Notes: generated from the letters alone by a model not told the origin. Positions 34,566 to 46,834 are shown, counted from the stretch's first letter. The stretch: DNA of 64,000 nt from Adiantum capillus-veneris (GCA_014529385.2 CM043957.1:66296003-66360002); one strand, 5' to 3'. Made by a program: numbers and translations.

Positions 34566-35348
34566 TCACTTTGGCAGCACCTTCTTTAATGTCTTCCTTC
34601 CTCTCCATAAGCTTGCATGAGAGAGAGAGAGAGATAGCATGTTGGACTTATGGAAAAGAGAATTAGCATGTAGAGGACAATGGCGTAGAGGCTTTTTGGA
34701 GTGACATTGGGTTGCGCCCACAAAGTTTCTATGTGGTCTAAATATTATGTCCATCATTCTATTGACCATGGCAAGAGCATTTGTGAGATCGAATGGCATG
34801 ACAAGAAACTCATAGAGACCAAATGTTTTCCTGAACGTAGTCTTGTGGACATCTTCTGGCCTATTGCGTATCTAGTGGTACCCACTCTTTAGGTCTATCT
34901 TGGTAAACAGTGACACTCCCTCAAGCCAATCAAGGATGTCATCTATCCTCGATATGGGGAACCTGTTTTCTATGGTTTTCTTATTCAGGGCACGATAGTC
35001 AATGCACATGCGCCATGAACCATCCTTCTTCTGCACTAGGAGTACAGGCGAACAAAAAGGGGATGGACTAGGTTGAATCAGCCCCTTCTCTAAAAGCTCG
35101 TTGACCTGACTCATAATCTCTTTCTGTTGGGCTGCACTAACCCTGTACGGTGGTCTATTCGGTGGACTAGAACCTGGCACAAGATCTATGGTATGATCCT
35201 CAAGTCTCTCAGGAGGTAACTCTCCTAGCAAAGAGTTTGAAAAACAATCACTGAAACCACTCAGAAAAGTTGACCTATCTTTATCTACGGTAGATAAATT
35301 AGATACAACTTCGGGTACTTCTTTTGCAGAGATCAAGTACGCAAGCAA
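34566..35348 (-). pseudogene. Gypsy RT, N-terminal half
   Basis: Frame 35348-34872 reads through FSDCFSN, the [14 protein letters not shown] block, [37 protein letters not shown] and [11 protein letters not shown] (first catalytic Asp). Frame 34799-34566 continues with MPFDLTNALAMVNRMM, a decayed MPFGLTNAPATFQ. The YVDD palm box is missing because the copy ends here. Confidence 0.9.
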
Positions 35349-35436
35349 GAAGATGATTCTTTATTACAGATGAAATAGCAGAAGCAAACACAACTGGAAC
35401 AGACTTGCCTTTAAGCTTTACATCAAGGACATGGGT

Positions 35437-35943
35437 CTATCCTCTATGTACATGGGTAATCTTTTTGTTGCAAGTATCCACCATAGCATGTAACCAGTAA
35501 CACCATGGGATACCCAATAACACATCACAGCCCTCAAGTGGCATAATATGAAACTCTTCCGCATCTTCATAACTCTGAATGTGCAAACGAAGTTTCCCCA
35601 AAATGGGAGTAACAAGCTCTGAATGACCTGGGAATGCCAAACCTGCTTCACCTGTCATGCCCGTCTCCTCTGCATGAATGCCGAACTTTGATGCCATTTC
35701 TGGTGATATGAAATTTGCACCAGCTCCTGGATCAAAGAAAACTAACACTGTCTGTTCTCTAACTTTGCCCCAAGGTCTGCACAATTCCGTGGCATCTATG
35801 TTTGGTTGGTCACCAACCAAATCTGGGACAAGTCTTGCACTCGACTTTGGCTTCTTTCCTTTATGCTCTGACTTGCCATCCTTATCCTGTGACTTCTTCT
35901 GTGGGCATTCATTAGCAAAATGTCCCTCCTCTTCACAAATGTA
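35437..35943 (-). pseudogene. Zinc knuckle and aspartic protease
   Basis: A CYICEEEGHFANEC knuckle (CX2CX4HX4C) at about 35943 is followed in frame by a Lys-rich linker and the protease: VLVFFDPGAGANFIS with DPG in place of DSG, and GCDVLLGIPW as the second conserved block. It stops at about 35437. DPG may be native to this lineage, since the surrounding residues are intact. Confidence 0.8.
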
Positions 35944-37454
35944 GCATTTCTTGGCCTCTCTTAGAGCTTTCCTTTCTTCAAAAGATTTGCCAGAAAAATG
36001 CCTTTTTTATCCTTGTCCTCGCCCAGAAGAAGATTTAGACTACTTCTTGGACATGTCAGTTTCATCAGTGGAGGGTTTCTTTGTGAGAGGCACAGAAGGC
36101 TTTGCTGCCCTTGGCTGAAAACTATTTGCCCTAGGACCCTCTCTTGTTGCTATTGAATCCATCGGAAACTCCCTTCGACAGATTGCTGGCCACTCTCGCA
36201 TTCTCAATCAACTGCGCCATATTCATGACAACAGTTTTGTGCAGTAGTCCCTGATTTTCTTGAGCAATCGGCAACAGGTCTTCTCAATCTGTTCTGACAA
36301 TGGCACAAACCTATAGCAGGTTACTGGCAACAATGCGGCCCATAATTGTTTATTGTACTCTTCAAGATTTGCACACTGTTTAGCATTCAACTCGTGCCAT
36401 TCTGTCATTACATTCACTTCAAAAGTGTTTATAAGCCATGCAGGTGCAAAAAGTTGTTTGAACTGGACCCACGTTGCAGGGGCTTGACCCTGAATCAATT
36501 GAGAATGTGGTCCACCATTGAAGCGCATTCCCTTTCAAGAAAGTGGCACCTTGCGTATCTTCAAAGACTCTATGAAGTTTTTTCCAGCATAAGCTGCATC
36601 AAACTGCTGTATGACGGTCAAAGCCTTCAATTGAGACTCAATTCCCTTGTAAGTTTCAAACTTCACTACCTGCCACCTTGTAATCTTTAGGCTGACTCAA
36701 AGGAGTCAAATTGTCATAAACATGTGCCCCTAAAAGTGGTGCTCTAGGATTGACCATTCCAGCACTCGCATCACCCGTTTTACCTGTCATATCTGCATTT
36801 TGGGCATATGGCTGCGAAAAACCAACCATACCAAATTGTGTTCCAAGCATTTGAAATTGACCATAGGCACCCTGAAAACCTGGTTGGACACCCATGTTCC
36901 CATACATAGAGTTAACCATGCTTGTTTGCATTGTCTCGAGCACATTCCCTAGCATATAACCTGTGGAAGGTACAGACATAGCTTGAAACACTGAACCACC
37001 TCCAAAATAACCAAGGTAGGCAGTACGTAACGGAAGGTTTTGATGCATAGCATGCTCATTACTCCCTTGACCATTCAAAAAAGGTTCCTGTCCAGGTAAA
37101 GCAAATTGCTTAGGATTAATGGACACCGTTGGTTGATCAATCACATGGGCTTTCCCTCGAGCATCACGAGTCCTCTATGCATTGGAAATCTCCTTTTCCT
37201 GCAACGGCTCAATCATGCCCTGTGTCGGAGCCTAAAATTCCTCTGTAGGAGCCTGTAAGAACTCCTACATCCTTGGGTTCTTAGCCAACTGCTGAAACAT
37301 TTCCATGCAGCTGCGCACTTGAGCTCTAAACAACATGTCCTCTTCTTGAAGAGTTGAAGGCACTTTCTCTGTGCCATGTGAGGAAGACCCCTATTCACGT
37401 ACTTGGTCTCTCTTCTCTGCCATAATGACAAGCTCTATGTTGCTTTCACCCATA
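35944..37454 (-). pseudogene. Gag of the truncated Gypsy element
   Basis: ATG 37454 opens a frame (MGESNIELVIMAEKRD) soon broken by stops. A Met/Gly/Gln-rich N-terminal region (37144-36656) precedes the gag core at 36528-36223 (ATWVQFKQLFAPAWLI, LEEYNKQLWAAL, RFVPLSEQ). It would form the particle shell. Several TAG or TGA stops arise at sites that look like CAG or CGA changes, in line with methylated-cytosine decay. Confidence 0.75.
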
Positions 37455-38160
37455 ACAATCCACGCTGCACTTAACCTGTCTGTACACAGCAAAGGGCAGT
37501 ACTAATTCAATTACATGTTAACTTTACACAGAGCACTGAGAAGAAAAGAGAGCACAGAGGCGTCCAGCGACTAGAATGTCACTCCGCATACGAAGACCGA
37601 CACCCTGCAGGCCCCAAAGACTGGCGCCCATTTCGGTATTTCTTTATTCAATTAAGAACAGACGATCCGGACACGTAGATCAAAGTCTCACAAAGCTGTC
37701 CAAACTTGGCGAGGCTGAAATTGCAGGTTTTTGATCCAATTTCGGCAACATACCGATGCCAAATTCCTTGTAGATCAAAAGCACCTGTCTTGGACGGATT
37801 TCCTCGCAATTTAGAAGCTCTCTCGTGAGCTGTAACAAAATTTCAGCGTGCTGTAATTCCCTGTTTTGTCACTACCAAGTGCCCAAAGCCCTGTCTAAGC
37901 ATCCCAAGGCCTTCCTGAGGCTCCCCTGGTGTTCTCTTGCAATTTAGGTGCGAAACCCTAAACCTGCAAAAAAAACACAGTAGACTGTAATTCTCTGTTT
38001 TGGATCGTTTTCAGCAGAGAGAACATGTCTATGTGTGTCCCAAGGGCTCCCGCACGCAATGGGACAGTCCCCCCTGTGATGTGGACGAGTTTTCACGTGA
38101 GAAAACTCTCCAAATTCGCAATCTTTCACGATGGAATTGTGCGAAACTGTGGGGGGATTA
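37455..38160 (-). repeat. LTR/leader of the truncated Gypsy element
   Basis: The sequence carries two GGAATTACAG/GAGAATTACAG repeats, an ATTGAATAAAGAAATACC polyadenylation-like stretch and the CGCCAGTCTTTGGGGCC block (37606-37632 on +). The gag ATG at 37454 follows. The exact LTR border and primer site could not be set. Confidence 0.5.
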
Positions 38161-38918
38161 GCAATTAGCTAATCCGGTTCCTGTTCAGAAGGCTCTTGCC
38201 TTGGCAAACGCGCATAAAACCCTTAGAACTGTACATGATCGTCTGAGTGACCCAACTAGTGGGGCATTACCATATGTGCAAAGGGGAGAGAGAGATGCGC
38301 GAGAGCAAATTATCACGCTACATGACGAGGGGACTTCATCTAAGTCTCTCTGTGGCGAAGCACAAGCCTCCATCTTTGTTTGCTACCGTGGGGAAAGGCA
38401 AAAGGGGGGGAACTCCTGCTGAAACATTGGCCAAGGAACAGGGCAGAGCCGGACCCAGCGGCAAGAGGGGAGATGAATCTGAGCGAGGGTTGCGAGAGAA
38501 AATGCGGGCTGGCCGGGGGGGGGGGGGGGGGGGGGGGGCTGGAAAAGGCTGCAAGTATGGGCTATGCACGGAATAGAGCAAGTGGCCGGGGAGTGGGGGG
38601 GATACGACGACTTGCGACAGTGCAACGAGGTTCGGGGCGGATAGGGAAGAGGACGGGCCCGCAGGGCTGGGGGTGAAGGAGCGCGCAAGGGGGGGGGGGG
38701 GGGGGTTACAAGCTGGAGATGGAGAGGGGAAGATGCATCAGCAACGAGCACTATCTGAAGCTTCCGATGGTCGTTCCTTCCCGTGAGGGAAATCCGAGAG
38801 ATGAGCTCTCAATCCTTTTTCAGTCTGTACTCAGAGCCGAGGCCCCGCAGAGAATTTCCGAAATTCGTTCCCGGAATTCCCAAGCGTAGGCCGTGGTCTT
38901 CTCTTCTTTGTCTCCATA
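38161..38918. other. GC-rich stretch with poly-G tracts (38515-38538, 38689-38705)
   Basis: No gene is recognised. A + frame at 38180-38410 (VQKALALANAHKTL..., ending at TGA) has protein-like composition but no known motif. Two poly-G tracts break the rest. The stretch separates the Gypsy LTR from the LINE 3' end. Confidence 0.45.
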
Positions 38919-39429
38919 ATGGAGTACCTACAAAAACACACACACAAGGCAGCAACTCATAGGGCTACAACCACCTCTGCAAGAGAGGGCTACAACAAAC
39001 ATAATGGGGAGACTCTCCCAATGAAAAAACAGCATATATACAATGAGGCTAAATCAAGAGATGGGAGGAGGGAAGAGCCACACAAGTGGACGGTAGTGCC
39101 ATCTGAGCACACCCTGGACCATGGTGAAAAAAGGCCCAGGACGCCGAAGTCAAAGGAAAGCCTCTCTATGCTCCTCCATGCGGTCGGAACTCTATGCTCC
39201 TGCATGCGGTCGGAATTGCCCTAGAGTCTCTCAAACTATCCTCTGAGAGTATGGATCAGCTCTAGCCAAAGATCCCGAACAGTCTCTACTGGTGGTACTG
39301 GGCGAGCCTCGAAGATGCGGAAGCAGCGGGCCCGCCAGATGAACCAAAGTGTCAGGCCACTGATGAGCTCCCAACACTCCTCTCTCTCACTGCACCACTC
39401 CTGTGAAGTAAGCTCTGTAGCAAGCTGGA

Positions 39430-39740
39430 GTGTAGGTCGATCCCCCTACATCACTATCATCCTGCTGGTGGAAGATAGCTCAAACTGAAGTGCCGGGCCC
39501 GTGAGAGTGGACCAAGTAGCTGCCCCCCAAGTGTATTGCCGAGCTGTGGAAAGAGCTGGCATCAGTCGAGGGACACGAAGCCACACTTGCTGTGCCGAAG
39601 GACAGTCCCAAAGACAGTGACGCTGACTCTCCACAAGATGGTCACAAGCTGCACATGCGTCCGAGAGACCACAATGTACAAGCCAGCTCCCAACTGTTGT
39701 AGCTCTGTGTGCAACCAGCCACCGGAACAAAGTGACTCAT
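39430..39740 (-). pseudogene. LINE zinc-binding RT C-terminus
   Basis: Frame 39730-39446 contains FRWLVAHRATTVGSWL and CAACDHLVESQRHCLWDC, a CX2C...HCLWDC metal-binding arrangement of the zf-RVT family. It sits at the end of ORF2 as in plant L1 elements and is comparable to the + copy at about 4.7 kb. A 3' UTR without recognised features follows to about 38.93 kb. Confidence 0.82.
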
Positions 39741-40449
39741 CTCGGCTGTCTGGAGTCCCATAACCTCTCCCAAAAAGCTGCCAAGAACTCAACTGTGAGA
39801 CCCTCCTCTTGCCAATGAGGTGCTGCAGTAGCAGAACGAGCCTCTCTGCGCTGCCAGTATGTGACGTCCCAGTCGAACAATGTACTGAAAGACAGGGACA
39901 CCTGGATGGTCTGCAGAGGAGAAAGGATCCCTCCAAAGCCACTCTCCAGGATCCCACTGTACTCGTGCCAGTGGACAGCTCTCCCAAGCCCACAGTCTCC
40001 AGTGGCCAGTCTCAAGAGCTGCTGGGTCGGGATCTATGACACAAGTCATCCCACAGATGCCCACCATGCGGATCCTCTGAAAACAGCACTCTGCCATCCG
40101 CAGGTCTCTGCTGCAACTCGGTGTAGGCGTCCCTCACCCTGTCGCTCGAAAAACAGGGAGGGTATAGTCTCTGAGCAAGCCCGAACTGAGATGAGAATCT
40201 CCAATCGCGTGAAGGCTCCCATCCATCTGGGCGCTGCTGACTCGAGAGGTGTGAGCCACTCAGATGGTACTGCCTCTGAGATGTCCCGACACATGCTTTG
40301 CACCCCTCTCATGCCCTGTAGCTGATGCCCTGAAGCTCCTCTGACAAGCCTGAAAACTGGTACCAATCACCTAGAGAGCGTGCTGGACCCTCCGCCATGG
40401 GACCCCAAGGAACATGAGGCCGACTATCAACCAAGTGGCCTCTCTGAGT

Positions 40450-41960
40450 GCTAACCATGGGGTTCCAAACAAGGGGCTATCTCAGGCGCTCCTCCGTGCA
40501 AGTAGACTGACGTTGCTCCAGGCCTCGCCGCAGTTGCTCCCAAGATCGGAGCAGACTCACAACGAAGCGGTCCTCCAATCTCCTGCTCAAGCCAACTCTG
40601 CGCATCTCTGTGAAAATCCCAAGAAGGGCTGTGCTCTGTTGTGCTGGATCTATGATCCCCAACCCTCCCTGAGAACAAGGAAGAGTGATGCCCTGCCATG
40701 CCACTTTGGCTCGGGCAATCTGAGTGTCACGCCTTGACCAAAGGAAGTTCTTGATCAGGCCTCTCTACATGGCTGATACAAGAACTTGAGAAGATCCAAC
40801 AAGAAGTGATGTACCACATAGTAACCAACAACACCTGGTTGGCCACTACAACTCTGCCTGCCAAAGAAAGTCGTGCGGAGCTCCAATGTAACAACTTCCT
40901 CCTGATAGACAGGAGGAGGGAAGCAATCTGCTGCTCGGGAGACAAGTCCAAACCAACCTGACAGCATAAGTACCGAACTGCACTCCCTGGGGGAATCCAC
41001 CCGAAACCCTCACCTGGCATCCAATCGGGCGTAGGAGCACTACCAACCGAGAAAGCCACTGTCTTTCTCCAGTTGATCATTGCACCAGATGCACAACATC
41101 CAGTTGATCATTGCACCAGATGCACAACAGAAAGTCAGAAGAGCCTGCTCACACCTGTGTAGGTTGGCCACCTGGCCATCCAGGTACAAGGCTGAGTCGT
41201 TTGCAAACTCAGCGTCCAGTAGCTCATCTCCCCGAATAGGGAGCGCTAAGCCACGTAAGCCAACCTGTTGTGAAACCAAAAACCTGCTCATCGCCTCAGC
41301 ATAGAACAGAAAGAGGAAGGGGGCAAGAGGGCAGCCCTATCTGACCGAAAGTGTGAGCATGAAGCGATCACCTCTACCTCCTAACAAAAGCACCTCACTG
41401 TGTGCCCGTCTGTACAAAGCTGACACCCCTCTGATCCAAGCATTTGAGAAGCCCATCCTGCGTAGAGTGCCTTCCAAAAATCCCCAGTCAACTCTATCTC
41501 GTAGGCCTTCTCAAAATCGAGAAGAAGAATCACCAAATCCTCACCACGGAGCCGCGCGAGGGTAGAAGCCTCCCAAAAAGTAAAGATGATGTCAAGGATA
41601 CTACGCTCCTTGACAAAACCTGTCTGAGTCCCATGTATAAGGCTCTCTAGAAGGGGCTGAATCCTCAAACCCAGAGCCTTGGCAAGAATTTTGTAGGCTG
41701 AGTTGAGGATGGTGATGGGGAGCCACTGTCGAATCTCATCCAAGGAGCCACCCTCCTTGGGAATGAGGTACATCAGGCCCCCTCTCATGCTGTTAGGCAT
41801 CTCACCTGTGTGCAGGATGTACTAAAAAGCCCTACAGAGATCTGAGCCAAGCAAGTCCCAATACTCCAAGAAAAAGCTGGGAGTCAAGCCATCCTCACCT
41901 GGACAGCTACCACGGGGGAGTGCTCTAAGAGCCGTGTGCAGCTCCTCTAGCTATAGAGGC
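40450..41960 (-). pseudogene. LINE reverse transcriptase, L1 type
   Basis: Frame 41800-41381 has MYLIPKEG, RQWLPITILNSAYKILAKAL, QTGFVKERSILDII and LLLDFEKAYE (first Asp). Frame 41291-41040 has the palm as EFANDSALYLDG, where the second Asp pair reads ND instead of DD. Frame 41080-40727 carries the thumb (CQVGLDLSPEQQ, SARLSLAGRVVVANQVLL). A short duplication of TGCACCAGATGCACAACA at 41080-41130 adds a frame break. It is inactive as read. Confidence 0.85.
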
Positions 41961-42778
41961 AGCTCAAGCCTCTGGCGCATCTCCTCAGTCACAAGACAAG
42001 GCATATGTGCCTACACCTGCTCTCTGCATGCATCCTGACGCTCTGACTGGGGCTCTGCAGACAGTAAATCACGGTAAAAGTCAGTAGCAATTGCACGCAT
42101 GTCCTCTGGCTCTAAAGCAACTGACCCGTCGGGCCTCCTCAACTAACTGACCTTGGCATGCGTATGCCGAGGTCCCACTACCTCAAAGAAAGCACCTGTC
42201 ACTCTGTCACCCACCTGGGTCCACTGAGATGCCTGTCGATGGAAAACAAACTCATGGCGCCTCTCCTCTGTGCTGACGAGCTCCAGGAGAGCTTGCTGTA
42301 ATTGCTCCTCCAACCAAGGACTGTCTGGATGCTGCTCCTGCATCCTCTACAAGGAAGCAACGCCCCGTCGGAGACGCTGCTGCTCCTCTCTCGCTGCAGC
42401 CAGGCGAGCCGAAGACTCTTGAAGAAAGAGTCAACTAAGCTGAGCAAGTCCTCAGGCCACTTTGTCAACAGGAGATTCCTGCATGTCTAAGCTCTCTATC
42501 CAAAGAGCCTCCACTCGCTCTCTAAGCGCCGAGTCCAGCAGGACCCTCTCTGGGATGCGAAGCATTTTGCTCCCCCTCCTCTACCTATCAGTCACTGTAA
42601 GGATCACTGGAGCATGGTCCGAAAAGGAGGTCCCTACCAGAATGCCAACAATCCCACCCAAGTCACAGAAGTGGTCACTAGTGTAGAAGCGATCTATCCG
42701 AGATAGATTCACGCCTCCCACTCTGCGGTCCGAACGAGAGAAGGCTAGGCTGTCTGGGGGCCTCACAAAGCTGGCATG

Positions 42779-43350
42779 CTACCACACATCTAAAACCCGT
42801 AGAGTCATACAAAACCTCTCCCAAGCTGCCAGCTCAACTCCATGCACAGTAGTATGGCTACCACCAATTCTGTCAAAGGGTTCCTCCAACATGTTGAAGT
42901 CACCCCCTATGCACCATTGCTCTGCCTGCGGCAGCAGAAGAGACTCGACAATCTGAGACCAAAACTCTGCCCATGCACTCGCCGCATTGGGTGCATAGAT
43001 GTTCAGGAAGCCCACAAGACAACCCTGAACATGCATAGTGATCCACTGAGCCCTGCCAGGCACAATAATCCCTCTGCCCACAATGGCCTGCTGCAAAGAA
43101 TCCGCAATAGTCATACATACCCTACCCTGGATGCCTCCAGGTCCAAAAGCAGATGACCAAACCGTCTCATAGCGACCACGCAAAAGTTGACCACATCGCC
43201 AAATGCGGCTCTCACAGAGATGGTGCTCCTGTAGCATAAGAATGTCAATCTCACCACCCACAAGGCATCTTTGTAGCTCCTGACGCAGCCGACCCCTCTG
43301 ACGTTGAAACTGGGGCCCTCCTAGTCCCTGCACATTCCATGAGATGATCC
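42779..43350 (-). pseudogene. LINE endonuclease domain
   Basis: The frame begins SWNVQGLGGPQFQ, then ILMLQEHHLCESRIW with the catalytic Glu, NIYAPN and GGDFNMLEEPFDR with the GDFN metal motif, all conserved EEP features. The first 185 codons are open, which makes this the best-preserved endonuclease in the window. The C-terminal SDHAP motif appears in frame 42766-42581 (TSFSDHAPVILT). One frameshift separates them. Confidence 0.88.
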
Positions 43351-43649
43351 CTCATGGAGTCAGTGAGGGAAAACAGATGCTGCCACAGCAACCAACCTCG
43401 CTATCTTTGAGGCCGGTTTGGATGGGCAGTAATCCGCATCCGAACGACCTCTAGACAAACGCGCAAGAAGTAACTGTCTCACCCAGGCCCAAGCCGAGCG
43501 TGCATCCGGAAGGGCTACATCCTCTGTCCAAGAATCCTCATGCACAAATACAATGTACATAACACGGAGGGCGCTCAGTGTCAGCAAACAAATGCACCAC
43601 AATGTGCCTGCACCCCTCTACATCTGGAGGCGTCACGTTGAACTTGGCC

Positions 43650-45203
43650 AGAGGCAAAAGAGTCTATACCAGATCTGTCACCGCTAAGTCCCCTGTGTGG
43701 TGTGAGAACTCAGTAGCCTGAATCCGGAGCCAGTCAAGGACTATGTGCTGGGTCCACTCTATGAGATCCCTACCACACAGCGGAAAGGAGAAACCCACCG
43801 TTGTGTCCAGGGCCTCAATGCTTCTAGCTGCAAGAAAGAGGACGTGGACTCGAAAGCTGGCCTCCTCCAAGACGGAAGAGGAGTCACCGAGAAACTGAGT
43901 AGAGTTGTAGTCGAAGAAGTCCCAACGTCTACGAATGTCGAAGCTGGTCAGACCTCTAGGGACTGCTGCAAAGGGAGAAGTGTGCACCAAAAAAGGCGGC
44001 CTCAGGTGGAGCTATCCCTCTCAAGCCACACGGCTCGTAGCGAAAGCACTACCAAAGAACACCTCATGGCAAAAGCGTGTCCAGTACCCTGCGACTGAGG
44101 AGGAGAGGCGGAAGGGGCGGGAGACGAGGCTGTGGGCCCATCGGGGAGAGAGGAGGGGTGGGAGGCGAAGGTGGAGGAGGGGGGGGGGGAGGTGGAGCGG
44201 CAGCGTCTGAGGGAGGAGGAGGCGGAGGAACAGAAGTGGACGGGGCCTCCTCAGGCAGGTCCTGCTGAAGGGGGTCAAAACGGTTCCCTGTCGGAACCCA
44301 GGGCTACTAAGCTACAAAAGGTCGGCCACCAGGGGGAGCAGTGGGACGAGCCCTCCCCTGTCGGTGGCGGCCAGGCACCTACTGCCAACCATCAGCTGGT
44401 TGATCACTGGTCTCCATCGATGTACCAGCCTGTGCGTCCTGTGTATCTGGCTGCTTGGCATGCTCAGCCTTGGGAGGCTGCGCATGCGCTGTGGGTCGAG
44501 GTCTCCTGCGAGGACAGGCCTTTGCCATATGCCTGCAGATGAAACATTGGTTCAGGAGACCCGACTACTCCACACTCTGCCTGATCCATCCCCCACTCAT
44601 CCTAGGCAGCAATACCACCTTGGGGAGGAACTGCATGTCACAAACGAGAACCCGCACAGTAGGTAAACCTGCGGCCTTAGCCACAACTGAAGTTGCCGTG
44701 CGTGGAGACTCCAGAACTGTCCCGAACATGGAACCAATCCTAGGTAGGAGGGGAAGGTACTCTTGCCTCGGACCTGGGAAACAGACTGAAATCGGCAAGT
44801 CTGCCTTTTCCTTGAGAACATCTATAGTAGGGTCAAAACCGTGATACCAACGTCGGAAGTAAGCTCGAGTTGCTTTGATGTTGAGTGGGCTCATCGAAAT
44901 CACTTTAGTCGTCATCACTGCAAACTCGAACTCGATCGTGTAGTACCCTCTCTCGAGGATCTGGACATCAATGATCTTGCTCACATCGAAGAGAAGACGG
45001 GCCTGTAGTAAATCCTAAACCTCGCCCCAACTGGGTTGAGTGCCAATGATCTTACAGATAACCGAAGTGGCTTGCAGACGCTCCACTTCGGCCATCAAGC
45101 TCGCTTGCTCTTCTGGCGAAAGAGCAAGTCGAAGGGTCAGCTCTGTGGTGTCGGGCGAGGGGGCTTCTGTGGAGTCCCTATGAGGTGGAGCAGAAGCCGC
45201 CAT
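43650..45203 (-). pseudogene. LINE ORF1, DUF4283-like with zinc knuckle
   Basis: Frame 45203-45015 starts MAASAPPHRDSTEAP and leads to SVICKIIGTQ. After a stop it resumes at 44984 with SKIIDVQILERGYYTIEFEFA, ATRAYFRRWYHGFDP and LPTVRVLVCDM, the DUF4283 pattern of plant LINE ORF1 proteins. A CFICRHMAKAC zinc knuckle lies near 44545. The remainder is a Pro/Ala-rich tail and a frame at 43990-43664. It would bind LINE RNA. Two or more frame changes are present. Confidence 0.75.
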
Positions 45204-45530
45204 TCTGTGTCTGCTGTTGAATCGAGGAGAGTGTTGGCGACGAGGCGCTCACAAGGAAGCTGAAAAAACAGGCTGCCTGCGAGCCGAAAGCGTGACTCAG
45301 AGAGATGGGGAATAAGGCGGGGCAAATGGAGCGGGGAAAGGGGGCGCGCACAGGGGGGAAGGGGAGGATGAGGCGGGTAAGGGCAGCGGGCAGTGGGCAG
45401 CGCGCATTGGCTAGCGGGCAGCGCGCAGCAACGGGCGACGACAGGGAGAGGCAACGCGAGGGGGATAAAGAGAGGGGGGGGGCGGGGGGGGGCGCACGGG
45501 CAGCGAGCAGCGAGCGATGATGGCATTTTC
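45204..45530 (-). promoter_or_regulatory. GC-rich 5' UTR/promoter region of the L1-type LINE
   Basis: The stretch upstream of the ORF1 ATG at 45203 is GC-rich, with repeated GGGCAGCGCGCA-like words at 45390-45440. LINEs carry an internal promoter here. Function is inferred from position only. Confidence 0.45.
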
Positions 45531-46288
45531 AATCTTGATAGCAACATCTACAAAATCCACCAAAGCGGCATTATGCCACAGGCCCGCAAGGTCTCATGCA
45601 ACCTCTATTGAGTTGCATGCGGAAGAGCCTTCTCAACCCATTTTCTCACCCAAAGTCTCCAAGCTACATAAAGAGGCAAATCACTACTTTTTATAGAAGG
45701 ATTGGGATGGCCCACCAGAGGTTACCCAGTCACACCCTCATTAGGGCATCCTTCTTGATCGAGCCATCCAGCTTGGCTGCTTATGATGTCCGTGGAGGTG
45801 AGAATCTTTACATTGTAAACGAGGTCTAAGTCGGAGTCTATAGAGCATAGTTGAGCAACATTGAGCACGTTCCCAGAGTTAACTGTGGAGGACATAGAGG
45901 CCATACTACAAAGACTCATGAGAGAGTTCATGCAATGATCACCATGGTATACTCACTCCATTGTACACCTCATTAACCCTCATGTGATTCTACCCCTCCC
46001 CATATCTTTTGGGATGATGTATTATGTGATGCTGATGATCAACATGTAGGGTAGGCTTACATACCCCCTCATGATTCTACACCTCCCCATATATTTTGAG
46101 ATGATGTATTATGTGATGCTGATGATCAACATGAAGGGTAGGCTTACATACCTACACACTCTAAGTACCCACACTTATTTTATCTTTATGTTCCCCAGAC
46201 ATTGCACTAGAGTCACACATGAATGTAACTTTTTGTTCTCATAGGTTATTTTGGCCTTTTGAAGACATACAAAATTTCATTTCATTCC

Positions 46289-46335
<47 letters not shown>
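45531..46335 (+). mobile_element. 3' fragment of the non-L1 LINE family with CATTT/CT tail
   Basis: The last 120 bp (CATAGGTTATTTTGGCCTTT then TTTCATTTCATTCCATC and (CT)n at 46293-46335) align with the 3' end of the minus LINE at 5.27 kb. An open piece at 45596-45829 has no recognised motif. The start of the fragment is uncertain. Confidence 0.6.
45977..46151. repeat. 87-bp tandem duplication
   Basis: Two adjacent copies of a unit containing GATGATGTATTATGTGATGC are offset by 87 bp with few differences. They lie in the 3' region of the LINE fragment. Confidence 0.92.
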
Positions 46336-46336
<1 letters not shown>

Positions 46337-46834
46337 AGCAAGAAAACAAACCTGTGTAAAGTGGCATCATATCCAATGGACACAGTCTCCTTAAACTTTC
46401 TCATGATTGCAGGTCATTGTAGAAAGGCTCACTAACAGCACCAAACAAACAGCTCCGCTAGCGCACACGCGCGTGAGTTTAGCAGCTTGCTGCGGCACAT
46501 TTGTTTGAACTTCCCTTTCCGAAAATTTATAAGTGAGTCTTGATTATGCTCTCGAATGAGTTTTCATGGAAACTTGAAATATCATTTCAATTTTTTCTTT
46601 GTACCTTCTTTTTGACGTTTGCCTTCCACACTATATCACAATGGCATGTTCAAATGGCTGGCCCGACCAGTGCGCCTTTGTAAAATTCGGGCTAAAAGTA
46701 AAGTAGGGTAGGCTTGTAGACTTAGGCCATGCGCCATCCTCGTCACTAAATGACACCTCCCCATGGAGGTGGGATCAATGGCCCACAGTAGGCGTCGCGA
46801 GGCGGGTGCAATCCGGGCCGTCCGATCAACATTT

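Larger units (their letters stand above)
34566..38160 (-). mobile_element. 3'-truncated Gypsy element (LTR/leader, gag, protease, RT)
   Basis: On minus, LTR-like and leader DNA (about 38160-37455) precede gag, a CCHC knuckle, protease and the first half of RT. The element is cut after MPFDLTNALA near 34700, where other element DNA begins. The leader contains AAGAAATACC...CGCCAGTCTTTGGGGCC, shared with 13.45 kb. RNase H and integrase are missing. Confidence 0.8.
38919..45530 (-). mobile_element. Nearly full-length L1-type LINE
   Basis: On minus the order is a CpG-rich 5' region (45530-45204), ORF1 with a DUF4283-like domain and zinc knuckle, endonuclease, RT, then the zinc-binding C-terminus, over 6.3 kb. 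RT carries LLLDFEKAYE, the plant L1 pattern. Many single frameshifts exist. The 3' end lies near 38.92-38.95 kb, but no clear poly-A was seen. It is unrelated to the LINE at 5.3-9.3 kb by RT type. Confidence 0.85.

Noticed and set aside
38180-38422. + frame VQKALALANAHKTL... as a possible gene
   Set aside because: It has no known motif, ends at a stop, and is followed by poly-G. No flanking exon was found.
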